A stretch of 64,000 nt of DNA from Chitinophaga pinensis DSM 2588 (GTDB lineage Bacteria > Bacteroidota > Bacteroidia > Chitinophagales > Chitinophagaceae), in assembly GCF_000024005.1 (NCBI RefSeq), contig NC_013132.1, forward strand, positions 3,652,001-3,716,000, written 5' to 3'. The translations under genes were made by a program, and so were the position numbers. Positions 1 to 9,724 of this stretch are shown in pieces (positions within the stretch are counted from its first letter, which is position 1; every line of letters begins with the position of its first letter). The notes beneath the pieces were generated by a model. The model was not told the origin of the DNA. It saw only the letters and a list, made by a program, of their open reading frames with translations, and searched no databases.

Positions 1-1101
1 ATTGTCTTCGCTTCCCACTGTCCAGATGCTTCCGTCAGTAGCTTCAATGGTATACCCTGTCCACATTTGCTGTGTAGAGGTAAAACGTTTGGTATATACG
101 AGGTTGTGGTTCTGATCAAATTTGAACAGGTAGCCGGTGTTGCCCGTCCGCGGACTACTAGCCAGGATGTATCCGTTATCCGCAGTTTGTACAAACCCTG
201 AATACCAGCCATTATTATAAGGTGTACTGATGTCCAGTTTAAATGCCTGTTTGGGCAACATGTTGTCATCAAAGATGATAAAACCATCCTGCTTCTGGGT
301 ATAATCGGCGCCATCGATAATATGCACACCCACACGGTATTCTCCTACAGGAGAATGTTCAATTTTTGTACTGAAAGAGCTTCTGTTATCAATACTGTAA
401 GCGTCAGTAGTGTATAATGTACCATCGGCCAGCGACATTTTAAGGTATATGTCGACGTGTTCATAAGGATGGCGCCCCATACCGGTCACGATCAGGGTAT
501 CGCCTTTCTGGATGGCAGAATAAGCTGTTTCGTCTGAATCCAAGGCAAGCCTTTTCGTCCAGAGGATGTTACCTGCATCATCAAGTTTTACGATCATCCA
601 GTCGGATGCATAGCTGGAAGCATATTCAAGTCCGGTTAAAATGTAGCCATTGTCAGTGGTACTGAGAATGTCAAGACCAAGGCTGGTGTCGCCGCTGATG
701 GAAAATTTGGAAGACCATAGCAGGTTACCGTCAACGTCTATTTTCATAGCCATCGCTTCACCGCCGGAATTGCCATAAGAGAAAGTCTGCGCAGCTAAAA
801 TGATCGAACCATCCAGCGCCAGACTCATTCTTCTGAATTGCTCACGTGCAGCACCGCCGTAGGTCTTACTCCATACGATCTGGCCACTACGGGTGATCCT
901 GGTCAGAAACAGGTCGGTGTTACCAGCGCCGAAACTGGTGGTTTCTCCACCAATGATCATGTCTCCGCCAGCAATTTCAATAATACTCTGAGCTGATTCC
1001 GAACCATTTCCCCTCAGAATAAATCTGAATGTACTACTCGTACATTGCGAATAGACGTTACCTGCTATCAGTAACGACAGAATAAAGAAAACAAACTTCA
1101 T
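1..1101 (-). CDS. Secreted repeat protein, 5' part only
   Basis: Reading the minus strand from the ATG at 1101 gives 367 uninterrupted codons to the window edge, so the 3' end is missing. The first 19 or so residues (MKFVFFILSLLIAGNVYSQ) are a signal peptide. The rest is made of beta-propeller-like repeats, each carrying a pattern of the type W-S-K-T/L-Y-G-G or G-N-I/L-L-W followed by T-x-D-N/G-G-Y-I-L. Bacteroidota cell-surface proteins with delta-60 or PQQ-like propeller repeats look like this, and many carry a C-terminal sorting domain, which would lie outside the window. No catalytic residue is recognised. Function unknown; probably exported. Confidence 0.75.
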   Translation of the reverse strand, partial: MKFVFFILSLLIAGNVYSQCTSSTFRFILRGNGSESAQSIIEIAGGDMIIGGETTSFGAGNTDLFLTRITRSGQIVWSKTYGGAAREQFRRMSLALDGSIILAAQTFSYGNSGGEAMAMKIDVDGNLLWSSKFSISGDTSLGLDILSTTDNGYILTGLEYASSYASDWMIVKLDDAGNILWTKRLALDSDETAYSAIQKGDTLIVTGMGRHPYEHVDIYLKMSLADGTLYTTDAYSIDNRSSFSTKIEHSPVGEYRVGVHIIDGADYTQKQDGFIIFDDNMLPKQAFKLDISTPYNNGWYSGFVQTADNGYILASSPRTGNTGYLFKFDQNHNLVYTKRFTSTQQMWTGYTIEATDGSIWTVGSEDN

Positions 1102-1330
1102 AGATAAAGGTCTAAGGGATAATCACACGTTAGGTTATATTGTACTCCTTTCAGGGAGCAAAGTAAAGACATTTAACGGACATTTTTAATGCGTGGAGGA
1201 AATAAACAGAAATAAGTGTAAATGCATAAGGGTTTGAGTGTCAGTAAAGTATGGCTGAGGGGTGGTTTGAGTATTTCGGAGAAATAAAAATGTGCTTAGC
1301 TTTCCTGTCTGAATACCACGATCAGCACAT

Positions 1331-1358
1331 AAAAAAACCGGCTGCTAGGTGCAGCCGG
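1331..1358 (-). terminator. Rho-independent terminator after the DUF808 gene
   Basis: Perfect 8-bp stem, CCGGCTGC (1338-1345) with GCAGCCGG (1351-1358), followed on the minus strand by seven T (A-run 1331-1337). It lies 45 nt past the stop of the DUF808 gene. Apart from this hairpin, the roughly 300 nt between 1102 and 1402 hold nothing else I can support. Confidence 0.8.
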
Positions 1359-1402
1359 CCGGTTATTTACAGTGATGAAAATGTTTCGTATGTCCTTGCA
1401 GA

Positions 1403-2269
1403 TTAGCGCTTTACCAATGCCACGATCTTTTTACTAACGGTTACGACACCTACTGTCAATAAACCGGCAAGTAGTCCGATGCCGGCCTCTTTAATAAAGG
1501 ATGGCCACGTCGGCAGCAGGTGATGTAAAAAGTCGATGTTATGAACGAAAATGCCCCCTGAAACAAGGATTAAAGCAATTGTTCCGACAACGGCCAGCAT
1601 TCTGATAATCAATGGAAGTGCTTTTACCAGCAAACCTCCTAATACAGAGAGTGCCCCTTTATTGCCGGAGTGTTTGATCAGTTTAAATCCTGCATCGTCC
1701 ATTCTGACAATGAGGGCAACGATACCGTATACACCGATCGTCGCCAGTATGGCAACAATGGAAACGGTCAGGATCTGTGTAACCAGTTCTGCTTCCAGTA
1801 CAGATCCCAGGGCAATAATGACGATCTCTACAGAAAGGATGAAGTCAGTTACAATCGCAGATTTGATCTTCGCTTTTTCTGCCTCACTGGCACTGAGCTG
1901 CACAGCTTCCGCTGCTTCATGACCTGCTGCTTCGTGATGGAAAAAATACTCTATAATCTTTTCTACGCCCTCATATGCCAGGTAAAATCCGCCGAGTACC
2001 AATGCAACCTTGATGGCGATAGGAAAAAATGCATTCAGCAATAAAGCGATCGGAACGATGATGAGCTTGTTCAGTAAAGAACCTTTGGTGATGGCCCACA
2101 ATACAGGTAATTCCCTGGAAGCCAGAAAACCGGTTGCTTTTTCCGCGTTTACGGCCAGATCATCTCCTAAGATCCCTGCTGTTTTTCTGGTTGCTACTTT
2201 AGCCGCCACAGACACGTCGTCCATTAAGCTGGCTATATCATCTAAAATTGCAAAAATACCCGATGCCAT
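1403..2269 (-). CDS. DUF808 (YedI-type) inner-membrane protein
   Basis: 288 aa. The N-terminus (MASGIFAILDDIASLMDDVS, then KTAGILGDDLAVNAEKATGF) and the REL-P-V-W-A-I-TKGSLLNK segment are diagnostic of the DUF808/YedI family, and the length fits. About six hydrophobic segments follow (around residues 60-105, 135-190 and 205-285). The loop at about 108-125 is rich in His and Glu. The biochemical role of the family is unknown to me; it is an integral inner-membrane protein. It is a single transcription unit with its own terminator at 1331-1358. The start ATG at 2269 is well supported by the conserved N-terminus. Confidence 0.88.
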   Translation of the reverse strand: MASGIFAILDDIASLMDDVSVAAKVATRKTAGILGDDLAVNAEKATGFLASRELPVLWAITKGSLLNKLIIVPIALLLNAFFPIAIKVALVLGGFYLAYEGVEKIIEYFFHHEAAGHEAAEAVQLSASEAEKAKIKSAIVTDFILSVEIVIIALGSVLEAELVTQILTVSIVAILATIGVYGIVALIVRMDDAGFKLIKHSGNKGALSVLGGLLVKALPLIIRMLAVVGTIALILVSGGIFVHNIDFLHHLLPTWPSFIKEAGIGLLAGLLTVGVVTVSKKIVALVKR

Positions 2270-2422
2270 AATTTAGTTCCCGTTGATTGGATGGCAAAAG
2301 TAGCAATATATTACTTTTGCTTCAAATCCCATTATACCTATGAACGCAGGGCTTGTATTATTTGCCACTGGGCAAGACCAGCGCTTGGGGCTGGTGGGGG
2401 GTTGCGCGGTACAGGTATTACA

Positions 2423-3655
2423 CTACCGGTTTTTATTGTTGAAGAAGAGGATCATAACAGCCAGCAGACAACTAACCGTACCAAACAGGTAAATGGCTTC
2501 GTAGTCATACCACCCGGCGATAATACCGGCAATAGGACCGGCCAGTCCCAGCGAGAGATCAAAGAACGCAGAATAAGCGCTCAATGCAGTGCCTCTCATT
2601 TGTGGCGATACTTTCCTGATAGCCAGTACACCTAAGGATGGGAACATAAGGGAGAAACCTATTCCCGTCAGACTACAACCCACAATAGCCATAGTGGCAG
2701 AAGACGCTGTACCTATCAATAGCTGACCAAATGCTTCTATACACAATGATACCAGCGCCACCTTGTATCCACCGTATTTATCAGGAAAAGAAGAGAAAAA
2801 TACGCGCGTCAGTATATAGAAACCACCAAATGTTATAAAAGCCAGAGAAGAATTCCCCCAGTTCTTTTCTGTAAATAACAGGGAAATAAAAGAGGATATA
2901 CAGGCAAATCCAATAGACGCAAATGCGAGTCCGAGACCTTGTCCGGTAACCAGTCCGATGACCTTGTAGAACGGTGGTCTTAAATGTGCCGCATCTACCG
3001 GCAGCGCGTTCAGCCTGATCGTAGCCAGCCAGCTGATAGCGGACAATAATATAATCAGTCCGAACACATAACTGATGCCAACAGCTCCCTTCATCCATAT
3101 CGCTACCGGTGCACCGACAGCAATGCCTGCATACATGGCGATACCATTCCAGGTCATGACCTTGCCTGATTTCGAAGTACCCACCAGACCAATACCCCAG
3201 GTGAGGGCGCCGGTTATCGACAGACTTTCTGAGATGCCGTGTATGATCCTCGCCAGGAAGACCAGTCCTAAGGCCATGCTCACCTGCTGACTACATACTG
3301 CTGCCAGTACATAGATCACACCCGCCGCCATAATAAGTAATACGCCATGTTGGTTACTTTTTTTAGCGCCTTTGGTATCTGTGATCCTGCCCGCATACGC
3401 CCTTGTCAGTAAGGTAGCCAGTGATTGCAGGCCGATGGCTATGCCGACAATCAGACTGCCTGCATGGAGATCGTTTTTGACAAACCCTGGTATGGAGCCC
3501 AGTGTCATACCGATAGTAAGATATATGGCAAAAACGGAAATAATGATCGGGATAATGATCTGTGCAAATGTCTTTTCAGCAGCGGTACGAGCCGACGAAA
3601 ACGTGTCCGGAGGGGTGTTGCTTTGCGTGTTGTTGATAGTTTGTATCGTATTCAT
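2423..3655 (-). CDS. MFS exporter, YhhS-like
   Basis: 410 aa, 12 predicted membrane segments. The line 'FAIYLTIGMTLGSIPGFV', the loop R-x-Y-A-G-R-I-T-D-x-x-G-x-K-K after TM2 and the pair 'WGIGLVG / VMTWNGIAMYAGIAVGAP' match the YhhS branch of the DHA1 drug/sugar efflux MFS as I remember it. The first 30 residues are hydrophilic and Ser/Thr-rich. It follows an AraC regulator on the same strand by 88 nt, so regulator and exporter are probably co-transcribed or the regulator controls the exporter. Substrate cannot be told from sequence. Confidence 0.85.
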   Translation of the reverse strand: MNTIQTINNTQSNTPPDTFSSARTAAEKTFAQIIIPIIISVFAIYLTIGMTLGSIPGFVKNDLHAGSLIVGIAIGLQSLATLLTRAYAGRITDTKGAKKSNQHGVLLIMAAGVIYVLAAVCSQQVSMALGLVFLARIIHGISESLSITGALTWGIGLVGTSKSGKVMTWNGIAMYAGIAVGAPVAIWMKGAVGISYVFGLIILLSAISWLATIRLNALPVDAAHLRPPFYKVIGLVTGQGLGLAFASIGFACISSFISLLFTEKNWGNSSLAFITFGGFYILTRVFFSSFPDKYGGYKVALVSLCIEAFGQLLIGTASSATMAIVGCSLTGIGFSLMFPSLGVLAIRKVSPQMRGTALSAYSAFFDLSLGLAGPIAGIIAGWYDYEAIYLFGTVSCLLAVMILFFNNKNR

Positions 3656-3743
3656 TCAGATAAATTTAACGATGCAAAACTAGGATAGCCACTGGCAGGG
3701 CAGGTTAGCCGATCAATGGTTATAATAGGACAAATAATGGTTT

Positions 3744-4571
3744 TTATCCCCTGAATTCGGTCGGCGTCATACCGGTATTTTTTCTGAAAAAGCGGGAAAA
3801 ATAAGCGTGGTCTTCATAGCCCAGGTCAAAGGCTATTTCTTTCACATCTAGCGGGGTATAGTATAATAAGCGTTTAGCTTCGAGTAGTATTTCCTGGTTG
3901 ATCCAGTAACTTGCTGGAAAGCCGGTGATCTCCTTCACCACTTCATTGAGATAAAGGGGCGTGATATTGAGCAGGGAGGCATATGCTTTCACCTGTTTTA
4001 AGGTTTTACATTGTGCAATCACCAGTTGCTTGTAACGGATCACTGTATTGTATTTCTGTCCGCCGACGAGGGCGGGGGAGTGCTGTGATTGCACAATACC
4101 GGATGCGATCAGTCCTGCTAAAGTATCTACGGCTGAATCGATCAGCGTCGCCCTTAATGGTAATGCCGGTTGCGCAAGTATTTCTTCTAACAGCGCCGCT
4201 ACGCGGAATGCGGCATCCTCTTTCTTTACAGCAACGGATTGACGAGTATTCACATACGTCTCAAAGATCTCCCGGTATTGATTGGGAATGCGTTCAGCAT
4301 TGACAAATACCATCCATCCCTCGCAATTGGCGTAGCTGATGTATTTGTGTACCTGCCCCGGTGTTACGAAACATAAAGTCGGGCCTTTCAGGGGCATTTC
4401 GGTGAAATCAAGTTCCCAGATGAAACGTCCCTGCTGCTGAAGAATAAACATATAATGATCATCCCGGTGAGCGATCTGCGCATAATCCTGCAGTTGGCCT
4501 ATCGGACTGATATCGACGCCTTTGTTCTTCAGTTCCTCTGTATGTATTATGATTGCGGGCTTTTTCATCAA
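3744..4571 (-). CDS. AraC-family transcriptional regulator
   Basis: 275 aa. The N-terminal half (about 1-160) is a cupin-like sensor domain with the typical 'FILQQQGRF...LKGPTLCFVTPGQVHKY' pattern. The C-terminal half (about 175-275) has both AraC helix-turn-helix units, including 'VKEIAFDLGYEDHAYFSRFFRKNTGMTPTEFRG'. It probably binds a small effector and controls the MFS exporter gene just downstream. A minus-strand hairpin terminator at 4646-4680 separates it from the upstream gene, so its own promoter must lie in 4572-4645. Confidence 0.92.
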   Translation of the reverse strand: MMKKPAIIIHTEELKNKGVDISPIGQLQDYAQIAHRDDHYMFILQQQGRFIWELDFTEMPLKGPTLCFVTPGQVHKYISYANCEGWMVFVNAERIPNQYREIFETYVNTRQSVAVKKEDAAFRVAALLEEILAQPALPLRATLIDSAVDTLAGLIASGIVQSQHSPALVGGQKYNTVIRYKQLVIAQCKTLKQVKAYASLLNITPLYLNEVVKEITGFPASYWINQEILLEAKRLLYYTPLDVKEIAFDLGYEDHAYFSRFFRKNTGMTPTEFRG

Positions 4572-4645
4572 GGTGTATTGCTGGTCCTGCCGCGGTAAAA
4601 GTACAAAGAATGTCTAAGTTCTTTGCAGATAGTCGTAGAAACAAA

Positions 4646-4680
4646 AACAGGGATCATCTCCGACTGGAATGATCCCTGTT
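4646..4680 (-). terminator. Hairpin terminator after the helical-repeat gene
   Basis: Twelve-bp perfect stem AACAGGGATCAT (4646-4657) with ATGATCCCTGTT (4669-4680), 11-nt loop, flanked on the minus-strand 3' side by a T-rich stretch (A-run 4643-4647). It lies 40 nt past the stop at 4721. Confidence 0.75.
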
Positions 4681-4720
4681 ATAATGAGGTATCGCATGAT
4701 GCCTGGATGTCTGCGTTGGT

Positions 4721-6322
4721 TTACAGCTGGTGTTCCTGCAGGAGTTTCTCCAGGGTTTCCTTGGTATTGGTATTCGGCTCTATTGTGCTGAGTCGTTTTA
4801 CTTTCGCCAATATGGCGGCTGACCATAAAGCCGGCGTCCATTTCTGCAGCGTCCTGATGGCCATATTCCTGTTTCTGGTTACCGGACTATCAAGTGCTGC
4901 CAGGATAATCGTTTCCCCCTTTTGAGGATGATTTTCCAGGAATGTTACCACATATTCCAGGCTTTGATATTTGTCGAAGCCTTCGCCGAAGCCCATTGAA
5001 TCTTTAGGGCCGGTTGCATATGCCTGCAGCGGCAGATGTGCTAATGCAAAATCAATCACGGTGTCTGTCATAGCTGCCGGCGCCTGATGGGTCACGTCAT
5101 ACCAGTGGGAACTGCTCAGCGGATGCTGTTGCAGTCTTTTCCAGGAGGTATCCCAGATATCAATGCCCAGTGAAGCGGCGGCCATTTTACCATGCCAGTA
5201 AATACCGTCGTTGTCACTTGTCAGTGCTTCGATCGCCAGCTGTTTCCAGTTGTCGTTGTGCAGGATCTTTAACAGATCGATCAGACAGTTGGAAATGATA
5301 TCTTCCGTCCATCCGTTTTTGGCGTGTTCGCCAATGTCTTCTGTTAATCTGGTCAGGAATTGTTTTAACTTTTCCAGATCTACAAAGTCAGTGATATCAC
5401 TGGCATGTTCGGCAGCGTGCCGGATATAGTGTTCTACGGTAGCCGGAGCATCCGTATACATAGAAATGTCTTCTGCCGGACCGCCATAGATCATGGCGCC
5501 AATAATTTCACTTGATGCCTTGAAAAGAGCATCATCGATGTTTGATGCGGCTAGTTTTTCCTGCAACTGACCATAGGTCGCGCAGGTATACGCCAGATAC
5601 TCAATCATAATACTGTTTTTATAGCCTTCAAGAATAAGCCAGTCTTTGATCTCTTCGGATAATTCCAGGGTGGCCAGTCTGCTTACCAGTTGAATTTTAC
5701 CCCAGCCGTCTACCTTCTTTGCCAGGTCCCACAGCTCCCCGACAGGCGTCGTTGAACTGTTAAACAGTGCAATGGCTGCATACAAGGTAAATTCATCATG
5801 AAGCGCCAGGATTTTAATGGCTGACAACATGGACGTGTCCCTGCATAAACCGCCGATGGAAATACCCATTTTTACAGCATTCCGGTGCCCGGATCTGGTG
5901 ATCAGGTCTTTTACAAAAGGCGCGAGGTATGGATCCAATGGTAATGCTGCTTCTGCGGCTGCTTCCAGGAGATCGTCCACCACATCGGTAATGCCTTCAT
6001 TTGCCGTAATAAGTTGATAGAATGCCTGTTCGCTGGTTTTATCTCCCCTGATGGCGATGGCTTCCAGGTGTGTCATCAGTGTGTCCACCAATGCCTGTGA
6101 TTCCACAGACTGATTTCCGCCAACCATGGCATCCAGCAAACCTGGTGCAAATTGAATCTCATCGGGTGCTTTCTCCCGGTCAGGTAAATCGTAGGCAGCC
6201 TTGTCAAGTCGTCCATCCGGTGTGAGGTGATTGGAAATGAAGTCGAACAGGGACTTGTCTGTCCGCCATTCAGTTGGGTTATTGTTTGTTCCGGATATAC
6301 GCTGTAAAAATTTCCTGATCAT
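4721..6322 (-). CDS. Helical-repeat protein of unknown function
   Basis: 533 aa, soluble, no signal peptide or membrane segment. Almost the whole chain reads as amphipathic helices with Ala/Leu spacing (for example 'VDDLLEAAAEAALPLDPYL', 'KMGISIGGLCRD'), suggesting a HEAT/ARM-like solenoid. The last 90 residues ('LEYVVTFLENHPQKGETIIL', 'RNRNMAIRTLQKW') are a clear HEAT-type pair of helices. I do not recognise a catalytic motif. Proteins of this look in Bacteroidota are sometimes labelled limonene hydroxylase without support; I would not use that name. It is a single gene closed by the hairpin at 4646-4680. Confidence 0.7.
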   Translation of the reverse strand: MIRKFLQRISGTNNNPTEWRTDKSLFDFISNHLTPDGRLDKAAYDLPDREKAPDEIQFAPGLLDAMVGGNQSVESQALVDTLMTHLEAIAIRGDKTSEQAFYQLITANEGITDVVDDLLEAAAEAALPLDPYLAPFVKDLITRSGHRNAVKMGISIGGLCRDTSMLSAIKILALHDEFTLYAAIALFNSSTTPVGELWDLAKKVDGWGKIQLVSRLATLELSEEIKDWLILEGYKNSIMIEYLAYTCATYGQLQEKLAASNIDDALFKASSEIIGAMIYGGPAEDISMYTDAPATVEHYIRHAAEHASDITDFVDLEKLKQFLTRLTEDIGEHAKNGWTEDIISNCLIDLLKILHNDNWKQLAIEALTSDNDGIYWHGKMAAASLGIDIWDTSWKRLQQHPLSSSHWYDVTHQAPAAMTDTVIDFALAHLPLQAYATGPKDSMGFGEGFDKYQSLEYVVTFLENHPQKGETIILAALDSPVTRNRNMAIRTLQKWTPALWSAAILAKVKRLSTIEPNTNTKETLEKLLQEHQL

Positions 6323-6440
6323 CGCAATGGCTTTAATGATAGCAATATTAGAGCGGCGGTGCGCACTTTTTTTGCGCAGTGGAGTTTTTTTTATGAATTG
6401 ATAGTATAGGGAGTGACTATCAATGGGTTAAAAAGCATAA

Positions 6441-6471
6441 AGACAAAAGACCCGGATAAGGGTGCCGGGCC
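6441..6471 (-). terminator. Rho-independent terminator after GH127 gene
   Basis: Stem of seven pairs (one G-U) between 6449-6455 and 6465-6471, followed on the minus strand by TTTTGTCT (6441-6448). It lies 24 nt past the stop codon at 6495. Confidence 0.75.
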
Positions 6472-6494
6472 TTTCGCCTGATTGAATACGTTTA

Positions 6495-9038
6495 TTATAA
6501 AGCGGTTACTTTAATATCGTCTACTGTAGCCATACAGTCAAAAGACCGGACGCCTATCGTACCTGCCGCAAATTCACTATCTGTTACCGTAATAACAGGT
6601 GTGCTGCCCTGCTCAAAGTAAACCATGATCTGATCGCCCTCGGCGTTTATCCTGATCGTGTAGGCTTTGTCCTTTTCCAGCTGCTGCGGATACTCCATCA
6701 GTAAAGTCCATTTCCTGCCGGAGGATTTACCCAGTTGTATCTTGCCATTTTCAGCGTCAATACCGACATAGTAGCCATTATAGGCATCAGCGCCCAGGTT
6801 TTGTGAAGAAACCCGGAAAATGATGCCCGCATTGCCAGCAGAACCTATTTTGACAGACGCTTCACAACGCAGGTCACCGAAATAGGTATTGGAAGGAATA
6901 CATTTCACGCCGTGTATGCCGTAACCCCAGGAACCTTTATTGGAAGCCGCGTGGATAGCGCCGTCCTTAATGAACCATTGTCCGTAGTTAATCCAGGTAT
7001 TTAATGTCGCATTGGTAAAATCTTCCTGGAAGCTGCCCGCAGGCGCCACAGGCGTACCGACCACCGGGAAATTACTGATACGGATGTTCTCCGAACCATA
7101 AGGGACCAGTGTGATTTCTTCCTGTGCAGCTGTTGAACTTACCGGACTATTCGGCACTTCTTCCGCGTGCATTTCATTGTCAGATACTCTCCAGGAGGAC
7201 AGCCTTTGTGCCTTCAGTTTCAGACGGACAGGCGTCGTCGCCTGTACAAAAGGGTTTTCCGGCATGGCCTGCTGTTCTACGTTTACTGATTGTGCTGCCT
7301 GATTACGGTCGACCGCCAGTGCATAGTTCCAGGGAGAAGTAGGTTTAACTTCATAGTCAAAGAAGCCTTTTACCGGATGCTCCTTTCGAACAGAGTAGGC
7401 GGCATCTATTTTCAGGGCATATACCAGCGGACCGCGTTCCACAGTTACCGACTGATTGACCTGATCGCTGAAATGTACTTCCATCGGGAAATGCAGCGAC
7501 ACTACATCGCCTTTTTCCCAGCCACGGCGCAGCGTAAGCATATCACCGGCGGCAACTCCGTTTTGTTTTACACCATTAATGCTCACTTCCGGAGACTTAC
7601 ACCAGGCAGGTATCCTGAGTGTCAACGGAAACGCCGCCGTTTTCTTCGGATCTACATGGATCCGGATAGTTTCTTCGAATGGATAATTGGTTTCAACATT
7701 GAGTTTGACCCCCACACCTTCTCCGACAAACGTATTCACTTCTACCGGCGCATAGGCAATTACAGCCAGACCTTTGTCGCTCGTCAGCGCCCAGCTGTTT
7801 TTAACGAAATAAGGCCAGCCCATGTGCATATTATAACGGCAACAACCCATACCGGAGTAAGGACTCAGCAGGATGCCACCATCATAATCTTCATCAAAAC
7901 CGCTGTTGCCATGTTTGCAAAACAGCTGATTGGGCTGGGTATAGTATAAATGAGATTTGATATCCCGGCTGAATTGTGCCGGTAATGTATTGAAAGCGAT
8001 CTTTTCCAGCTGATCGCCCAGATGTGCATCATGTACGATCCTGCTGGCAGTTTCCAGACTTTGCATCCATTCTACCACTGTACAGGTTTCTACTCCCTGG
8101 AAGGAGCTTTTACCTGAAAGGAATTCCGTGCCGGAGGCAATAATACCTGCCAGTCCGTGATCCCGCAGCAGATGTGCCATGCCTTTCTGCGTAGCCTGCC
8201 GGTACACGTCGTCATGGTTGAGTTGTGCGTACAGTACAGGGAATTTTAATGCCTGTCCGACACTCACACTATGTTTTGTATGGAAATCACCGCCGAAGTG
8301 ATAGAAGGCGTTATTCGTGTAGATATCCGCCCATGGGTAAGCTTGTTGATCCAGTTTCTTCGCCAGTTCCAGCAGGAATTTATCGCCGGTTTTATTATAC
8401 AGCCAGAAGACGATTTCGATATTATCGCCGGTCCTGGATTTACTCCATTCGTACAGAGGTACGGAATCAAGGTTGGCCAGTTCATATTTAAAATACCGGG
8501 TAAAGAAGGGGATGACCTTGTTATCACCAGTGGCTTCATAGTAGCTCTGCAAAGCATACATCATCGGCATACGTGGCCACCAGTCTTTCATTTTCGCGGG
8601 ACCGAAAGAGCCGTCCGGGTGCTGGTGATCCAATGTCCATTTGATCCATTTGAGAGAACGTGCCTTTAATGCCGGGTCGTCTAATGTATAAGCGAGTGCG
8701 GTCAGTCCCTTTACATAATAGGGGACACGTTCCCAACCGGAACCCGTGCCACCCAGCCAGTCAGAAGCGGGTCCGAGATTGTCCGCCTCCGGGTATAATT
8801 CTTCCGCATGACCAGTTGCACCATCACGCTGTAACTCCAGTTGTTTCAGCAGCCATCCTTTCGCCTTGATACTTCCCAGTGGCAGCTGTACATAGCTATC
8901 AGCAGACAAGGGCGACCTGTTATAGATATTGGTTTGGGTTTTAGGCTGCTGCGCCGAAGCAAACAGGGGAGTCCCCAACAGCAGACCTGACAATAAGATG
9001 TTTCTCAGCATGGATCTATTTACGTTGATATGATTCAA
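6495..9038 (-). CDS. Secreted GH127 beta-L-arabinofuranosidase-like enzyme
   Basis: 847 aa. Signal peptide about 1-29 (cleavage near ASAQ). Residues about 40-640 form the GH127 catalytic region: (alpha/alpha)6 barrel with 'GWERVPYYVKGLTALAYTLDD', then E317-T-C319 and G-C399-C400-R. In characterised GH127 enzymes (HypBA1) an E-x-C and a C-C pair bind zinc, and one Cys acts as nucleophile. C400 or C399 and E305/E317 are the candidates here. Residues about 669-847 are a C-terminal jelly-roll (DUF1080/laminin-G-like) module, shared in design with the GH43 protein at 12942. It probably releases arabinose from plant glycans or glycoproteins in the periplasm or outside the cell. It is a single gene with its own terminator. 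Confidence 0.88.
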   Translation of the reverse strand: MNHINVNRSMLRNILLSGLLLGTPLFASAQQPKTQTNIYNRSPLSADSYVQLPLGSIKAKGWLLKQLELQRDGATGHAEELYPEADNLGPASDWLGGTGSGWERVPYYVKGLTALAYTLDDPALKARSLKWIKWTLDHQHPDGSFGPAKMKDWWPRMPMMYALQSYYEATGDNKVIPFFTRYFKYELANLDSVPLYEWSKSRTGDNIEIVFWLYNKTGDKFLLELAKKLDQQAYPWADIYTNNAFYHFGGDFHTKHSVSVGQALKFPVLYAQLNHDDVYRQATQKGMAHLLRDHGLAGIIASGTEFLSGKSSFQGVETCTVVEWMQSLETASRIVHDAHLGDQLEKIAFNTLPAQFSRDIKSHLYYTQPNQLFCKHGNSGFDEDYDGGILLSPYSGMGCCRYNMHMGWPYFVKNSWALTSDKGLAVIAYAPVEVNTFVGEGVGVKLNVETNYPFEETIRIHVDPKKTAAFPLTLRIPAWCKSPEVSINGVKQNGVAAGDMLTLRRGWEKGDVVSLHFPMEVHFSDQVNQSVTVERGPLVYALKIDAAYSVRKEHPVKGFFDYEVKPTSPWNYALAVDRNQAAQSVNVEQQAMPENPFVQATTPVRLKLKAQRLSSWRVSDNEMHAEEVPNSPVSSTAAQEEITLVPYGSENIRISNFPVVGTPVAPAGSFQEDFTNATLNTWINYGQWFIKDGAIHAASNKGSWGYGIHGVKCIPSNTYFGDLRCEASVKIGSAGNAGIIFRVSSQNLGADAYNGYYVGIDAENGKIQLGKSSGRKWTLLMEYPQQLEKDKAYTIRINAEGDQIMVYFEQGSTPVITVTDSEFAAGTIGVRSFDCMATVDDIKVTAL

Positions 9039-9117
9039 CCCCCAATATAATAGAACTCAGCGGTAAACAAAATACTCCCTGCGGAAAAAGTCTGGCCGGC
9101 GGACTGCCTTGTTGCCT

Positions 9118-9705
9118 TTATGCAGGTAATCCATGGTATGCCAGCAGGTATTGCAGCGTAAGTTCCCGGAACATCTGCACATCCGCCGGATTTACCGGTA
9201 TATCGATCTCTTTGGCCTGGTCATCCCAGTAACGCAGCTTGATATAGCTGTCGAGCAAAGGATCTTTTTCATAGTCGGCTGCTTCTTCAGCCGTCATCGG
9301 TCCGCCCTGGTATTCCAGTGTCTTTTTGGAAGCCTCGGAAAGCAGGTCGTAATAGGCTGCATTGCTGTAGGTCAGATAGCGTTTGGCGTCTACATGACTT
9401 GCGACCAGTATACCCATCTTTTCAGGGAAACCGTTTTCTGCAAGGTATTGTTTGCCCAACTGATCATGTGCCATTTTCCCGTATACCCCCATGCTTTCCC
9501 CGTGTTCCAGGAAATGCCCGATATCATGATAAAAAGCAGCCAGTATCATTTCATTATCGTAACCTTCCTGTTGCGCCAGTTTACCCGCCTGCACCATGTG
9601 CATTAATTGTGTAACGCCTTCTCCGTATTCCTCCTGACCGTACTTATTATACAGATTGAAGATGGCCTCTATACGCGCTTCAATCTCCTGCCTGTTCAGT
9701 TGCAT
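9118..9705 (-). CDS. PhnZ-like HD-domain oxygenase (phosphonate catabolism)
   Basis: 195 aa. The motif YGEGVTQLMH, then YHDIGH, then AH and SHVDAKRYL, and D161, give candidate metal ligands H36, H60, D61, H80, H104 and D161. This spacing is nearly the same as in PhnZ, a mixed-valent diiron oxygenase that cleaves 2-amino-1-hydroxyethylphosphonate. The lid residues of PhnZ (Tyr and Glu just before the first His) have counterparts Y27 and E29. The gene ends a minus-strand run: broken DUF5690 transporter, phosphodiesterase, this gene (19-nt gap). No PhnY hydroxylase is present in the window, so substrate and pathway are inferred. A plain HD phosphohydrolase remains possible. Confidence 0.75.
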   Translation of the reverse strand: MQLNRQEIEARIEAIFNLYNKYGQEEYGEGVTQLMHMVQAGKLAQQEGYDNEMILAAFYHDIGHFLEHGESMGVYGKMAHDQLGKQYLAENGFPEKMGILVASHVDAKRYLTYSNAAYYDLLSEASKKTLEYQGGPMTAEEAADYEKDPLLDSYIKLRYWDDQAKEIDIPVNPADVQMFRELTLQYLLAYHGLPA

Positions 9706-9724
9706 AAGTCTATGTTTTGAATGG

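Noticed and set aside
7290..7949. Open reading frame of 219 aa on the plus strand
   Set aside because: Lies wholly antisense inside the GH127 gene, has no domain or signal and no promoter; it is a shadow of GC-biased codons.
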